Positions 44,035 through 55,015 are shown, numbered from the stretch's first letter. The stretch: 64,000 nt of DNA from Talpa occidentalis (GCF_014898055.3 NW_023601104.1:77359106-77423105); one strand, 5' to 3'. The notes: generated from the letters alone by a model not told the origin. Numbers and translations are program-made.

Positions 44035-44345
44035 GTCTTGAATCAAATCTTCCATGGCTGCCACTGTCCTCAAGATAAAATTCTACCTTCCTTATAAGCA
44101 TTACAAGGTCTTTTATTTTCTGTTTCCTGTTTATCCTCCAGCACATCTTTAGTCTATACCTTTACCCCCAACTCCTGTCACCCTCCCATGTTTTCCTGAC
44201 TTCCACTCCTCTTCAGCTTTCAGCTTCGCTTCCGCCATGTCTTAGCCCCTTCTCTGATTCCCACCGCATCCTGTGCTTGCCTTTAGTCCTGGCCATCTCT
44301 TGCTTTGTCAGGCACTGTCTCCTTTCCTGACAAAATCATTCATTA
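44035..44345 (+). mobile_element. L2 relic
   Basis: tggctgccactgtcctcaag, then ataaaattctaccttcc, then cattacaaggtcttttat, then ccagcacatctttagtc follow the L2 3' text 'caggataaagtccaaactcc ... ttcaaggccctt'. Confidence 0.6.
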
Positions 44346-44424
44346 TGGAGAAGGTTATTAAGCAGTCAGTGCTTCAAGCTCATCATCTATTTTAGGATAA
44401 TAATGGTATTCTCTCATCCTTTGT

Positions 44425-44625
44425 TTGATTTCTCTATATTCCACCTATCAGTGAAGCCATCCAATATTTATCTTTCTCTTTCTTGCTCACTCCACTTAGA
44501 ACAATTCCTTCCAATTTCATCAGTGTTGCTGTAAATGGCATGAGTTTATCTTTTGTGATCGCTGAGTAGTATTCCATTGTGTGTATGTGTATATATACAC
44601 ACACATACATAAATACAACACATTT
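44425..44625 (-). mobile_element. L1 fragment, same family as 56.4-57.6 kb
   Basis: Antisense ORF2 end and start of the 3' UTR: gtgaagccatccaatattt, then ctgagtagtattccattgtg. It runs into a GTGTAT/ATACAC simple repeat at 44578-44612. Confidence 0.8.
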
Positions 44626-45489
44626 TCTTAGATTTTACTCTCTTTAAGGATAAATAACATACCCCAAATACTACCTTGAATGTGTCCACATAATCTATTT
44701 AATACTGCTGGCTTACCCATGCCTAAATTTCTATTGATTCTATCAGGAAGACTTACAAGGACAAGGGAAGGAACTGACATTATTGAATGCCGATGAGAAG
44801 GTAGGTGATGTATATAATCAGTTATTTTATGTCATTTATTCAAGAAACCCAGTTTCTCTACCTCTATTCTTAGTCTCCCATGATAGGTGAATGATTTTAT
44901 CTATCAATGAGATAATATGAAATAATGAACTAATCATTTGCAAGTGAGTGATTTCATCTATTAATGAAAAAAATAATAAAATGTCAACAATCTTTAAGCA
45001 TCTAATAAGTAAAGCAAAAAGTAGATTAAAAGCATGTAAGCTCTGTTCTTTAGAAAGAAACAAACATTTGAGACTTTTGAGTTTCAAGATGCTAGGTTTT
45101 ATAAATTATTATTATTTTTGAAAGGAGTGATTTCCATCAAAGTATGTCTTCTCAATTATGAGACATTGAAATTCAAAAATCAATCCCCTCATGATTACAA
45201 TAAGCGATGTGCTTGTCTCCAGCCCCTTAATTTGCAATGCGGTTGCCTGTGTAACAGGCTAATCTGAAGGTCACAGGAAACGTTTTCCCTTCTCCAGGCT
45301 ACAGTTTACTGTTCCCTTGGGGGTGACATTCAGCTCAGGAGTAAGTGGCCAGCAGAGAAACACTGAACAGCCTTCAATCCAGACAATTTTCTGTGTTGAC
45401 TGTCCCTAACTATCCCTGACTCCCAGGGAGCATGCAGTAATAAGGATACCTGAATTAGAAGGCTTTTCTCCCATCTATGAGCAATTTGC
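44626..45489. other. no gene; candidate conserved block near 45190-45300
   Basis: 45200-45290 is repeat-free with ccccttaatttgcaatgcgg and gcctgtgtaacaggc, a texture seen in conserved non-coding elements. This is inference only. Confidence 0.25.
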
Positions 45490-45719
45490 ATTTATTTGTT
45501 TGTTTGTTTGTTTGTTTGTAGAAAACTGGGGTGTAGGCCAGAGGTGCAGTGTTTTGCTCCCAGAGACCGAGTGGGGAGCAAAACAGGCAAATCTACTGAA
45601 ATATACTGCTGAGGGGAGCAGCAGGCAAGACTGGAGAGGTCTGCTGTGCCATGTGGGTCAGCTCCCTGGCTGGGGATTGAATTCGGGCCTTAGCAGTGAT
45701 AGCACTGAGACTTAACCCC
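45490..45719 (-). mobile_element. tRNA-derived SINE, older subfamily, head truncated
   Basis: Antisense copy ending at ttaacccct without the usual terminal gcgccaccagggaggccc. The tail is a (TTTG)n expansion at 45496-45519. Confidence 0.88.
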
Positions 45720-46312
45720 TCAATTTGTAATTTTTTAAAATTAGTTTATCAGAGCACAAGAATAAAGATTATAGTATAGCTCAGCTCTTCCTTTTGTAAT
45801 TATTCTATGTAAAGCTATCATAGAAGTATAATGACCAATTAAATATGGCATATTAATCATTCATTTATATGCATAATGATACTGAAAAATTCTCAAAATT
45901 GATTATTGCTATGCTTACTCAGCAAATACTTAAAGAGCACCCCCCCAGCCCAGACTCTTCATGGAATACAAAGACACACTATGTCTCTTTGCTTCAAGGA
46001 GCTCATGAACAAGTTGAGTTGTTCTTGAATCCTGTTTTTCCTTTACAATGGGAATTTTGATGGAGAGAGAAGTTCATTTAGAAAGGTGTGTTTGGCCTGC
46101 TCCTATGTTAAGGACCAACATGTTAGTGAGGTGTAGGCAGATGGAGCCCCTGTTTGCCCAAGAGAAGCATGCCATTCATGCAGAGAAGGATGAGAAATGA
46201 CAGACTCTCTCTAATGCACTTTTACTCACTGTCAGAAAAGCAAATTTCCAGAGGCTTCGAGATCAATTATTTTTACCTTTCTCACATATCTGTGTGTAGT
46301 TGGGAAGGACAT
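45720..46312. other. nothing recognised
   Basis: AT-rich, no exon. Confidence 0.4.
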
Positions 46313-46325
46313 AATACTATATTTT

Positions 46326-46645
46326 TTTTTTTTTTTTTTTTTTATATAGAGGCATGCTTTATTTATTTGTTTGCTGGTTTCTTTGTTTGTTTTGTTTATA
46401 CATGCACTGGGTACAGTCAGAAGCGCGGGAGGGCGAGAGAATTCACGAGAGCCAGAGCGGGGAGCAGAGCAGGCAGAAGGACCAAAGTACACTGCTGAGG
46501 GAGCAGCGGGCGGCAGGAGAGGTCTGCGCGCCATGTGGGACCCTCCTCCGGTGGCCGGGGAGCAGCCGGGGATCGAACCGGCGCCGCAGAGGCCGCGCGC
46601 AGCTTCGCAACCCAGCGCTCAACCGCTGCGCCACCGGGGAGGCCC
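46326..46645 (-). mobile_element. tRNA-derived SINE, younger long subfamily
   Basis: Nearly consensus-like antisense copy with the TTTG-rich linker near the tail (46366-46400), gggtacagtcagaagcgcggg, cctcctccggtggcc and an intact B box. Perfect 13-bp duplication aatactatatttt at 46313-46325 and 46646-46658. It is the best preserved SINE in the window. Confidence 0.95.
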
Positions 46646-46719
46646 AATACTATATTTTGAGTACACTTAGGTAGAGTAATTTTTTTTTTCTTTCTGATAA
46701 ATGTTTTGATCTTACTTTA

Positions 46720-46810
46720 CTTTTATTTTTTATTGAAGTAACATTGGTTTATAAAATATAAGCTTCAAGTATACAGTGTTATAGATCAACATTATAGTCA
46801 ATCTTTGGGG
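46720..46810 (-). mobile_element. old L1 3'-end relic
   Basis: attttttattgaagtaacattgg, then ttcaagtatacagtg is the reverse of an older L1 3' end. Confidence 0.5.
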
Positions 46811-47157
46811 AAAATCATTTTCATGTCATGCGAAAGAAAGAAGAGTTTGAAATTGGCCATTTTGGAAAACTGGGAGTGATTTGCCAGATCTCTGACACCT
46901 CAGGTCTTTGTTCTGGTAACAGATTAAATCTTACTTAAATTGTTCTCACTAAGAATGGTAGTGTATATGCCTGTTGGCCATTTGCATATCCTCTTTGGAG
47001 AAGTTTCTTTTTAGCTCTTCTGCCCATTTTTTGACTGGATTGTTTACTTTGTTTTTGTTGAATCTCATCAGCTCTTTGAAGATTTTTGTGATCAGTCCTT
47101 TATCATTAGTGTTGTGTGCAAACATTTTCTCCCAGTTGGTGGGGTTTCTCTTTGTTT

Positions 47158-47653
47158 TGTTACCGAACGCCGGCCTCAGTTTCCCTCAGCCAATAAAAGG
47201 AAACTGAGTTTGAGGAAAAGGAAAGCGGTTTTATTTGTCGACAAATGAGGAGGGCGGCAGACTCATGTCCCAAAAACCACCGTCCTGCTCTTTGGCAGCG
47301 GGCAGGGGTATCTATACAGGGGGAGATGGGTAGGGGTCCGCGAAGGGGAGGGGGAGGGGGTCCGCACAGAGACAAGTGGGCGCCAGCTCAACAGGGAGAT
47401 GGATGGGTGTCAGCTCATTCATCTTAAGGGAAGGGGAAGGTGTCAAGGCACAGAGACAGGTGATCATCGCCAACTTGTTTTCCTTAGGGCGAGGGGGAAG
47501 GGTCTACAGGGAAACCGGTGGGCGCCAGCTTGTTTTTCTTCCCAAGGGGAGGGGAAGCTGCAACAAATGGGAAAGACAAGCCATCAATCCTGTTAATGCT
47601 AGATAAGGGGAATTGCAAAAAATGGGGGAAAGACAAACTTGTTAACTGTATCA
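47158..47653 (-). repeat. ERV 3' LTR
   Basis: Read on the minus strand: U3 with repeated GGCGCCCAC-containing units, TATAGATA near 47310-47317, poly(A) signal AATAAA at 47235-47230, terminus GTAACA. Length 496. Confidence 0.93.
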
Positions 47654-47676
47654 TAATCCCCACTCTCAGTTATGAC
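47654..47676 (-). other. ERV polypurine tract
   Basis: Directly upstream of the 3' LTR in element orientation the minus strand reads GAGAGTGGGGATTA, a short purine run where plus-strand DNA priming is expected. Confidence 0.55.
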
Positions 47677-50600
47677 TTTCCATTTCTATGGGAAAAGGGG
47701 CGTCGTGCCATCTGGCTGCTTCCTGCTGAACAGGGTCGTTGTCCTGTTGGGGGTTTACTATGGAAGGCCTGCACTTACTGGTGCCATAGTTCCCGACATG
47801 ATGTTAAGGTCTTGGTGCTGGTGTGGCAGCGACAAGATATACAACACAGCGTAGTCCTAAATGTAAGAGGGATTACTTTTTCTCTTCCTCAAGATGATGA
47901 CATTAAGGCTATAGCCCTCACTGGAGAGGACCAGAGAATAGTATAGTTACTGAGACATAATTTTTCTCTACCCTCATCCCAATTCTGTAAAATAGTAAAC
48001 CAAATCTAATTTTAACAATTTTCCCTATATTTGCATAAACTCATTGGGCAGAGTAAACAAGTAGAGTGTTGTTGGCTTTGTTGAAAATTCCACAGGCCTT
48101 AGCGTGAGCTTTTTAACATCCAGTCCATGCCGGCTTTATCAAAGTCACAGTCTCACCAATCTTCACCTGAGATTTCCTCTTCTCAAGGTTCCCAGGACTT
48201 TTTCCAGGGTTTTCCTCAGTCCTGTCCATGGAGGCAGCTCCCTCATTTTTCATGGAGGTCTCTGGAACCCAGTAAGCAAGGTGACAGGCTCTTCTTGGCT
48301 TGCTCTTCTCAGCTCAGCACGGTTTATTCCCAGAAGACTTTCAATCAAAGCCTTGTAACAAAACATGTTTAATTTACCAGCTTAAGGAGAAATAAATAAA
48401 ATTCCCTATTGAGATTATGCAAAGATAGACATTGTCCTGAGAAGTACAAATATTGCCTATAAATTTTTGGGATGAGACAAGAGAAAAGCAAATGCTTCAG
48501 TTTGTTCATAAAAAGATGCAAATTGTCATTGTTAAGATCATAGCCCAGCTTAAAGACAAGGTTTCTGGAGACCCAAAAAACCAAAACATTAAAAACTAAT
48601 TTTTTTTAAAAGTCATGAAATATTATTCAAATCTTCCTCAGTGTACTTTCCATATATTAAGTCTCCATCTTCTGTTGGTAATTTTCATAAATCAAATTTT
48701 TATAGGCTCGGTAGGTCTTTTCAGTTCCAAAACATATCTATATTGTCAGTCTCTTTTTGTGAGTTTTTTGAAGACAAAGCTCAGCAAATAAACTTTAGAA
48801 AGAACAAAAACTCGAAAATGACCATACCTAAAATCATGGCTTAAGGTAAAAGACAAGGATGTTTGCTCAATTATGTGACACACATACACATATATATTTC
48901 AGTATAATCAGGACCATCCAATAATATTATACCAGAACATACTAGGTTTTTTAAAAATCGCATATATTTTAGAACACTTTAATCAATTTTATATATGCTG
49001 AAAAGGTATAACTTTTTCCCTCAATGACAATTTTTATGAAGTTTTAACATTTCTAGATTGGTCCAATGTGTTTTAGCATTTTGCTATAAGGAAAATAATT
49101 TACTAAGAGTCCTAAGACGCATCAAATAATTTTACTTGATTCAAAAAACTTTACCATTTCTGAAATTTGACTCCAAGAAAAGTTTCATCACAGGCTTAAT
49201 AATATATACAGATTTTTATAAAACAACACTAAGGTACCCAGAGTGATAACTAGAGGTTTTTAAAAGTAGATATATTTTCACAGTGCTCAACAATGCTGAC
49301 AGGACTATATTTTTCAGTTTACCAAGTCCAAGGGTAAAAGAGAACCAAGATTTCAGATTACCTAAACAGTTTTTAATTTGTCATCAAGAACTAGTAAAAG
49401 CAGTTTAAGAGTACTTGAGCCTTTACTGCAGATGGAAAAGAAATTAAATTTTGGTTTTACGTAAGTACACCACTGATAATAAATTTGAATATTCCTAAAG
49501 CAAGTCATTCTAGCACATAGCATTTTTTCTAAGATACCTCTCTCAGATCTGCAAAGCTTTAACACCCTTTTTTTTTTCAAGATAGCTATTTTGTTTTGAC
49601 ACTAAATTTTTCAGACCTTTAGCAAATTTTTTTACATACATATCTTAACACAATCTCGCTTTATTTGCATTTAGAGTTACAACATTTTAGTTTTTAATTT
49701 TTAGATTGTAAGACTGTTATAGAAAACTTTTGTCTTTATTTATGCCCACAGGCCCAGAGATCTTTTTCCAAAGTCCAAGCCCCCAGCAATTAGGCAACAG
49801 AGCATCCATTGCCCCAGCAGAGGCACATTCGCACTTTAAAGCAAGCAGGGAGTACAGAAGCTGGAGACTCCCAAGAGGTCATCTGGTCATCTGGGGCACA
49901 CAAGTCAGGCGCCTGGCCAGAGAAAGTCCATCAGTCACTCCCTGAAACTTTTAGTCCACTCTGAGGCCTTGTCCCAACAAAACTTCAGCTAATTAACAGG
50001 CAAGCCTCACATTTTTCACTTTAAGACATTGTTAGAGCTGTTATGCTATTATTCCTTTGTACTGGATAACTCATACATAAACACATGTTTTATTTTTTCC
50101 TGGATGATAACAATAAAGTTTTGTTTTCCTACTATAAGAAGCAAAAATACACCAAAAGCTCATCAAGCAGTCAACAAACTTTCGTTATTAAACTTAGTAA
50201 ATCCTTAGTTTTATAGGAAAAATATACCACCATTTAAATAATGATAAGAAGAACAGAGATACCAACTGTAGCTCTAGTTTTTCTTAGAAAAGGAAGTTCA
50301 AATTGCAGAGTTATAAATGAAACAAATTTATATACCAGAGGTTTTTCTTTTTTTTTTTTTCCTTGGCTAGGACAAGGGAAGGAAAAATCAATTAAGTTGC
50401 TTACCTGGGGAACAAAGGTATTTCTTTCAAGGTAAAGAAATAGTGGGTCAGTCTTTTTAGAAGAGAATTTTATCAAAAAGAAGTCCAGCTATAAACAAAA
50501 TCACACTTATCTCTGTTAACATAGACCAGGTCAATATTTTTTTTCTTTTTTTTTTTTTTGACCACTCCAAATTTTTTAAAACACATTTAACATACAATAA

Positions 50601-53030
50601 AACTTTTAACTCCCAACATTATAAATCTAAGACATATGTCTTAGATATCTAAGACATATCTAAACCATTACATTTTGAACTAGTTTTTGTTTACCAAAAA
50701 TTTTAGATCGTGATCTCAAAATTTGGGTTCTTTTCTATTAGAATTTATATAGGCGCCATTTAAAATGATCTTTAACACAGTAACCCTCCAGAGACAAAAA
50801 AACACAAAGGCAAAGACATAGACACAGAGATCTCTTTCATTTAGAATTTTGGCCATTTGCACTAATTTTTAGAGATAGTTATTTTACCAATATTTCTGAC
50901 AACACTGACAACAATTATTAATTTGCTTTTTAATATCTTTTCTAACTAACTCCTTCAGACAAGAAAACATTTCTCAAGTTATATTTGTAAGAATGCCCCT
51001 TAGGTTCTAAAGAAAGTGGGGCATAAAATTCCCTATCAGTTTTCTAAGGCCACATATTCCTTTAATTTCCTAGAAGAGATATTGGATGGGTAGACAGTTT
51101 CACCAAAACTATATCCCTTTCAATACAAAGATAGACTAATTCCTAAAACAACTTAAGTTTTCAAGTTAAGTTGATATAGCCATCTAAGTTCTGTTGTTTT
51201 TTTTTTTTTTTGTTTTTGTTTTTGTTTTTAATCAAGGAGGTTTCCAATAAGAGAGATGGAAGTTAAAGTCCTTACATGTTCTAATAAGCATCCCATTTTA
51301 ATCATTTTAAAACCTCTAGAACCCAAGATTGGAACCATTTTTAAAGACAAGCATAGAAAACTCAAATTGCTTCACGGAGTCCTAGTTTCTGTTTGACCTC
51401 ACGGATGAGGCCTGGTCCTAAGAAAGATAGAACATGGGCCATGAGATATACATGGGCCACGAGAAGGACAGCAGAAGAGGCAAATTAAGATCTTACTTGG
51501 CAGCTTATTTGTTCTTAGATTTTTACTAGAAATTTGATAAGGAATATTATTTACAGAAACCTACTATGTAGTTTGATTAGTAAATTGATTATTTTAAGAG
51601 ACTTAGATTTTCAAGGAAACCTAAAATTTTATGGTCAATAAGAAGTTTAGAAATTTTCCAACCAACTAGCAAGCTTCCTTTATAGCTAACTAGAAAGTCC
51701 AAAGTAATCTTGACAAAACCAACTGAGCCTGATCCCAGAAGTCTCAGCACGTGATCAGAAAAAGCCTGCAAATTTAGAGGAAGAAAACACCTCCTTAAAG
51801 TGGAGAACACTCTCTTCAGCTTACTTTACATCCAATTATTACAGTGACTGGTAAATACTGAGTTAGGTATCTGACTAAAACACAAAAAGCAGAAAAATAC
51901 CAAATTTTTAAATTATCCAAGACCTGATTCCAGATACTTGCTTGAATTCCTTACACAGGCACAAAGATCAGATTCACAAATCTATTTGCATAAAATGGGG
52001 AAAAGGTAAGGTAAGACAAGAATAGAAAAACTGAAAAAGAGGTGTCCACAAGACCAAAAACCTGGCTCACAAAATGCCAAGAGCTGGAGGCCTGGGTAGA
52101 AGGGATTAGCATAGCCATTGACACAGCTATGGAAACAAGATCCTCAGTCTCCAATGCCTAGATTACAAAGCATAACACCCAAGCAGGTATAAAGATATGG
52201 AGATTGGGCCTATTGTAGAATTGGGCCTATTGTAGAATCTCTGGTCACTTTCAGATTCTACATAATTATCCAGAATCAGCAACTAACCCGAAGGCTCACA
52301 AGGGGCGAATCCCTCCCAAACAGAAGACAACTATATCCGTTCAATCTCTGCACAGGCTCCGCACAGGCTCCGGAGAGCACTCCGTCTGCCCACCTGTGCC
52401 TAAGTAGCTTCCTCTTTTCACCAACCCTCTCCCTCTGCAGGGCAGCAGCCTCCCTGCCTGCCCATGACCTGTCTCTCTGGGGCCTCTCCTCACTGACCTC
52501 CCTCAGCAGAAGTCACTCTCCTCAAAGCCACCCACCTGCAACCACGCAGACCTCTCTCAGCAAACCTGTCCCTCCTGGGGCAGCTGTTCCTGCCCGCTTG
52601 TGTCTCCTTTACTTTCCTTATCCCCTTTCCCTAATAAACCTGCCCTTTCAATATAACTAATGTCTCTGTCTCGTGGAGAAACTGGCCTGGGAAGCTTGCT
52701 GCAGGTCCCTGAAACAGGAGCTCTGGCAACACCTTTCCCATAGTGAACCCAAAGACCCCGCACTCCAGACCCACTAACTCCAAAAACAACATCAAGTAGA
52801 AGTCCTGGTCCAAGCCCAGTTTTCTCTCTGGAACAATTACAGTCCTTCCAGCCATCTGCCAATGTCCTAGAAGAGTCAGAATAATCTTAGGTTGCCTAAA
52901 GCCAAAGCATCTGGACTGACACTGAATGTCAGGGTAAGATTTTAGCAGAGCATAGATAAAAGGAGCTCACAGGTGAGCCAGCCAATGTGGAAAAGGAGAG
53001 TATATTGCCTGGCTCTTGTGCTAAAAAAAA
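47677..53030 (-). other. ERV interior without recognisable pol or env
   Basis: About 5.3 kb of AT-rich sequence where gag, pol and env should lie. The longest minus-strand frames are about 70-100 residues and show no protease, reverse-transcriptase, integrase or envelope motif. Plus-strand frames are equally short. Local oddities are a 20-bp perfect palindrome (50626-50645), tandem duplications (52202-52238 and 52352-52373) and an LTR-like polyadenylation segment in opposite orientation (about 52590-52690). Confidence 0.7.
50626..50645. repeat. 20-bp perfect palindrome
   Basis: TCTAAGACATATGTCTTAGA equals its own reverse complement. A partial repeat, tatctaagacatatc, follows at 50646-50660. 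Confidence 0.9.
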
Positions 53031-53501
53031 AAAATCAGTCTGTTCCCCACAATCAGTTTTTCCTGGGCTCCTGCAGGGAAACCGTGATAGGAGCTGCTTC
53101 TTAGACATAGGTTTGTAGCTACAGGTCGACCACTCAGTTAATATTTTCCCCAAGGGGCTTTTAGATGGAACAAATACGGCACCTTTCATAAGTTTAACTA
53201 AATCCCTGGCTTCCAAAAACAAACGGGAAACTCCAAATACCAAATACCAAATAGATAACAAGTGACAAAAACACCAAATGTTTCCCAATTCCCACTCAAC
53301 CGGGCCTAACACACCAAAGAGCGCTCCAAATTGAGGGAGACTCATAGACTCCCTCCCAAATGAGGAGACCTGAACTCCCTCCGCGAGGGGACTCAGATTC
53401 CTCCCGCATGTATGAAGGCCAAGGTCTTGGCGTGCACGCCAGGGGAACTTACACCAAATGCCAGGGGACCGCGGTTTTCCATCCAGTTTCCATCTCCTCA
53501 A
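52929..53501 (-). pseudogene. leader-proximal frame with possible gag matrix trace
   Basis: The longest minus-strand frame inside the element (190 residues) begins about 290 bases after the primer site, where gag should start. Around residues 115-138 it reads SPLGKILTEW followed by PMSKKQLL, which resembles the start of class I ERV gag matrix proteins (SPLG..L..W, then a KK-L motif). The rest is not gag-like. There is no major homology region and no CCHC knuckle, and it is probably a decayed remnant. Confidence 0.35.
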
Positions 53502-53784
53502 AGGTAAATCCAGGGTGCAGAGAAGAGCTGTGCCTCTCCCGAGGAGGACTTGGGAAGTTCCCCGGAGGAAAAAGAACTCCGGCAGCTGCTGGGACTCTCC
53601 CTCATCCTCCTGGAGAGAGGGCGCTCCCTCTCAGCAGGAGGGTCAGGATGCCACCCGGGATGCCCAGGCCCCTCTCTGACAGCACAGACCAGCACAGATA
53701 GGTGAGCCCGGGTGCGCTGCAGCAGGCAACAGCTCCGTCAGTTGGAAGTCAGAGTTGGGGTTGGGAGAGCCCGGTGGCATCCAC

Positions 53785-53802
53785 CTCCTGGCTGGCTCGC
53801 CA
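53785..53802 (-). other. ERV primer-binding site, tRNA-Arg
   Basis: On the minus strand the 18 bases beginning TGGCGAGCC are exactly complementary to the 3' end of mammalian tRNA-Arg(ACG), CCA included. They start four bases after the 5' LTR. Arg-primed class I elements are known (the HERV-R/ERV3 type). Confidence 0.85.
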
Positions 53803-53806
53803 AAAT

Positions 53807-54302
53807 TGTTACCGAACGCCGGCCTCAGTTTCCCTCAGCCAATAAAAGGAAACTGAGTTTGAGGAAAAGGAAAGCGGTTTTATTTGTCGACAAATGAGGA
53901 GGGCGGCAGACTCATGTCCCAAAAACCACCGGCCTGCTCTTTGGCAGCGGGCAGGGGTATCTATACAGGGGGAGATGGGTAGGGGTCCGCGAAGGGGAGG
54001 GGGAGGGGGTTCGCACAGAGACAAGTGGGCGCCAGCTCAACAGGGAGATGGATGGGTGTCAGCTCATTCATCTTAAGGGAAGGGGAAGGTGTCAAGGCAC
54101 AGAGACAGGTGATCATCGCCAACTTGTTTTCCTTAGGGCGAGGGGGAAGGGTCTACAGGGAAACCGGTGGGCGCCAGCTTGTTTTTCTTCCCAAGGGGAG
54201 GGGAAGCTGCAACAAATGGGAAAGACAAGCCATCAATCCTGTTAATGCTAGATAAGGGGAATTGCAAAAAATGGGGGAAAGACAAACTTGTTAACTGTAT
54301 CA
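53807..54302 (-). repeat. ERV 5' LTR
   Basis: 494 of 496 positions match the other LTR. Promoter elements as in the 3' LTR; U5 ends next to the primer site. Confidence 0.93.
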
Positions 54303-55015
54303 GTTTTGGTTATTGTCTCTTTTGCTGTGCAGAAGCTCTTTAATTTGATGTAGTCCCAGCTGTTTATCTTTGCCTTCACTATCACTGCTTTGGGTGATGT
54401 GTCTGTAAAGATGTCTTTGATGTGCATATCACGTAGTGTTTCGCCTATATTTCCTTCTATGTATTTTATGGTTTCAGGTCTTATGTCTAGTTCTTTAATC
54501 CATTTTGAGTTGGCACCTGCACCCCTATGTTTATAGCAGCACTATTTACAATAGCTAAGCTATGAAAACAACCCAAATGTCCAAAAATACATGCTCAAGA
54601 AGATGTGGTACATATACACAATGGAATATTACTCAGCAATCAAAAAAGATAAACTCAAGCAATTTGCAGCAACATGGATGGAGCTGGAAGGGATCATGCT
54701 CAGTGAAATAAGCCAGAAAGAAAAAGAAAAATACCAGGTGGTCTCACTTGTAGCAGGAATTTAGAAAACCTAAATAAGGGACCAGGAAAAAGACTAATTG
54801 TAATAAAGTAAAAATCAAAATCAACAAGCAACTATAAACCAGAGACATACTCCGGGGTAGGGGGGAGGAAAAGGAGGGATGAGGATCAGAATCAGGGGGC
54901 TGGGAATTGTATGGGGACTATACCCATGATGAAAATGCATACATTGTGCAAAAATGAAAAATGATATAAGAATTATATAAAATAAAATAATTTAAAAAAA
55001 AGAATGGTGTGTGTG

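Larger units (their letters stand above)
47158..54302 (-). mobile_element. young class I endogenous retrovirus, probably non-autonomous
   Basis: Two 496-bp direct LTRs flank a 6153-bp interior. Insertion duplicated GTTT (47154-47157 and 54303-54306); a 4-bp duplication is typical of gammaretrovirus-like integrases. Orientation is minus: read that way, each LTR starts TGATACAG, has TATAGATA and AATAAA, and ends GTAACA. The tRNA-Arg primer site lies next to the right-hand LTR, which is therefore the 5' LTR. The LTRs differ at two positions only (47283/53932 and 47362/54011). The interior shows no pol or env and only a possible gag trace, so its proteins must have come from elsewhere. Confidence 0.9.
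46965..55000 (+). mobile_element. 5'-inverted L1 (twin priming) hosting an endogenous retrovirus
   Basis: The forward arm 54515-55000 is the L1 3' end with a poly(A)-like tail. The inverted arm is ORF2 sequence on the minus strand, in two halves (46965-47157 and 54307-54514) separated by the retrovirus. The halves rejoin to about 401 bases, equivalent to 14676-15074 of the full-length L1 here. The forward arm starts at the equivalent of 15372, so about 297 bases were lost at the inversion junction (54514/54515). Flanks aagaatggtagtgt (46951-46964) and aagaatggtgtgt (from 55000) are the target duplication. Confidence 0.85.

Noticed and set aside
46354..46674. Frames of about 100 residues at 46.2-46.7 kb and similar ones at 8.1-8.4 and 9.6-9.9 kb
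   Set aside because: They lie inside GC-rich copies of the SINE and recur at each copy; not proteins.
47245..47606. Repeated small frames of 60-76 residues present at both 47.2-47.6 and 53.9-54.3 kb
   Set aside because: Identical because they lie in the two LTRs; no sign of coding function.
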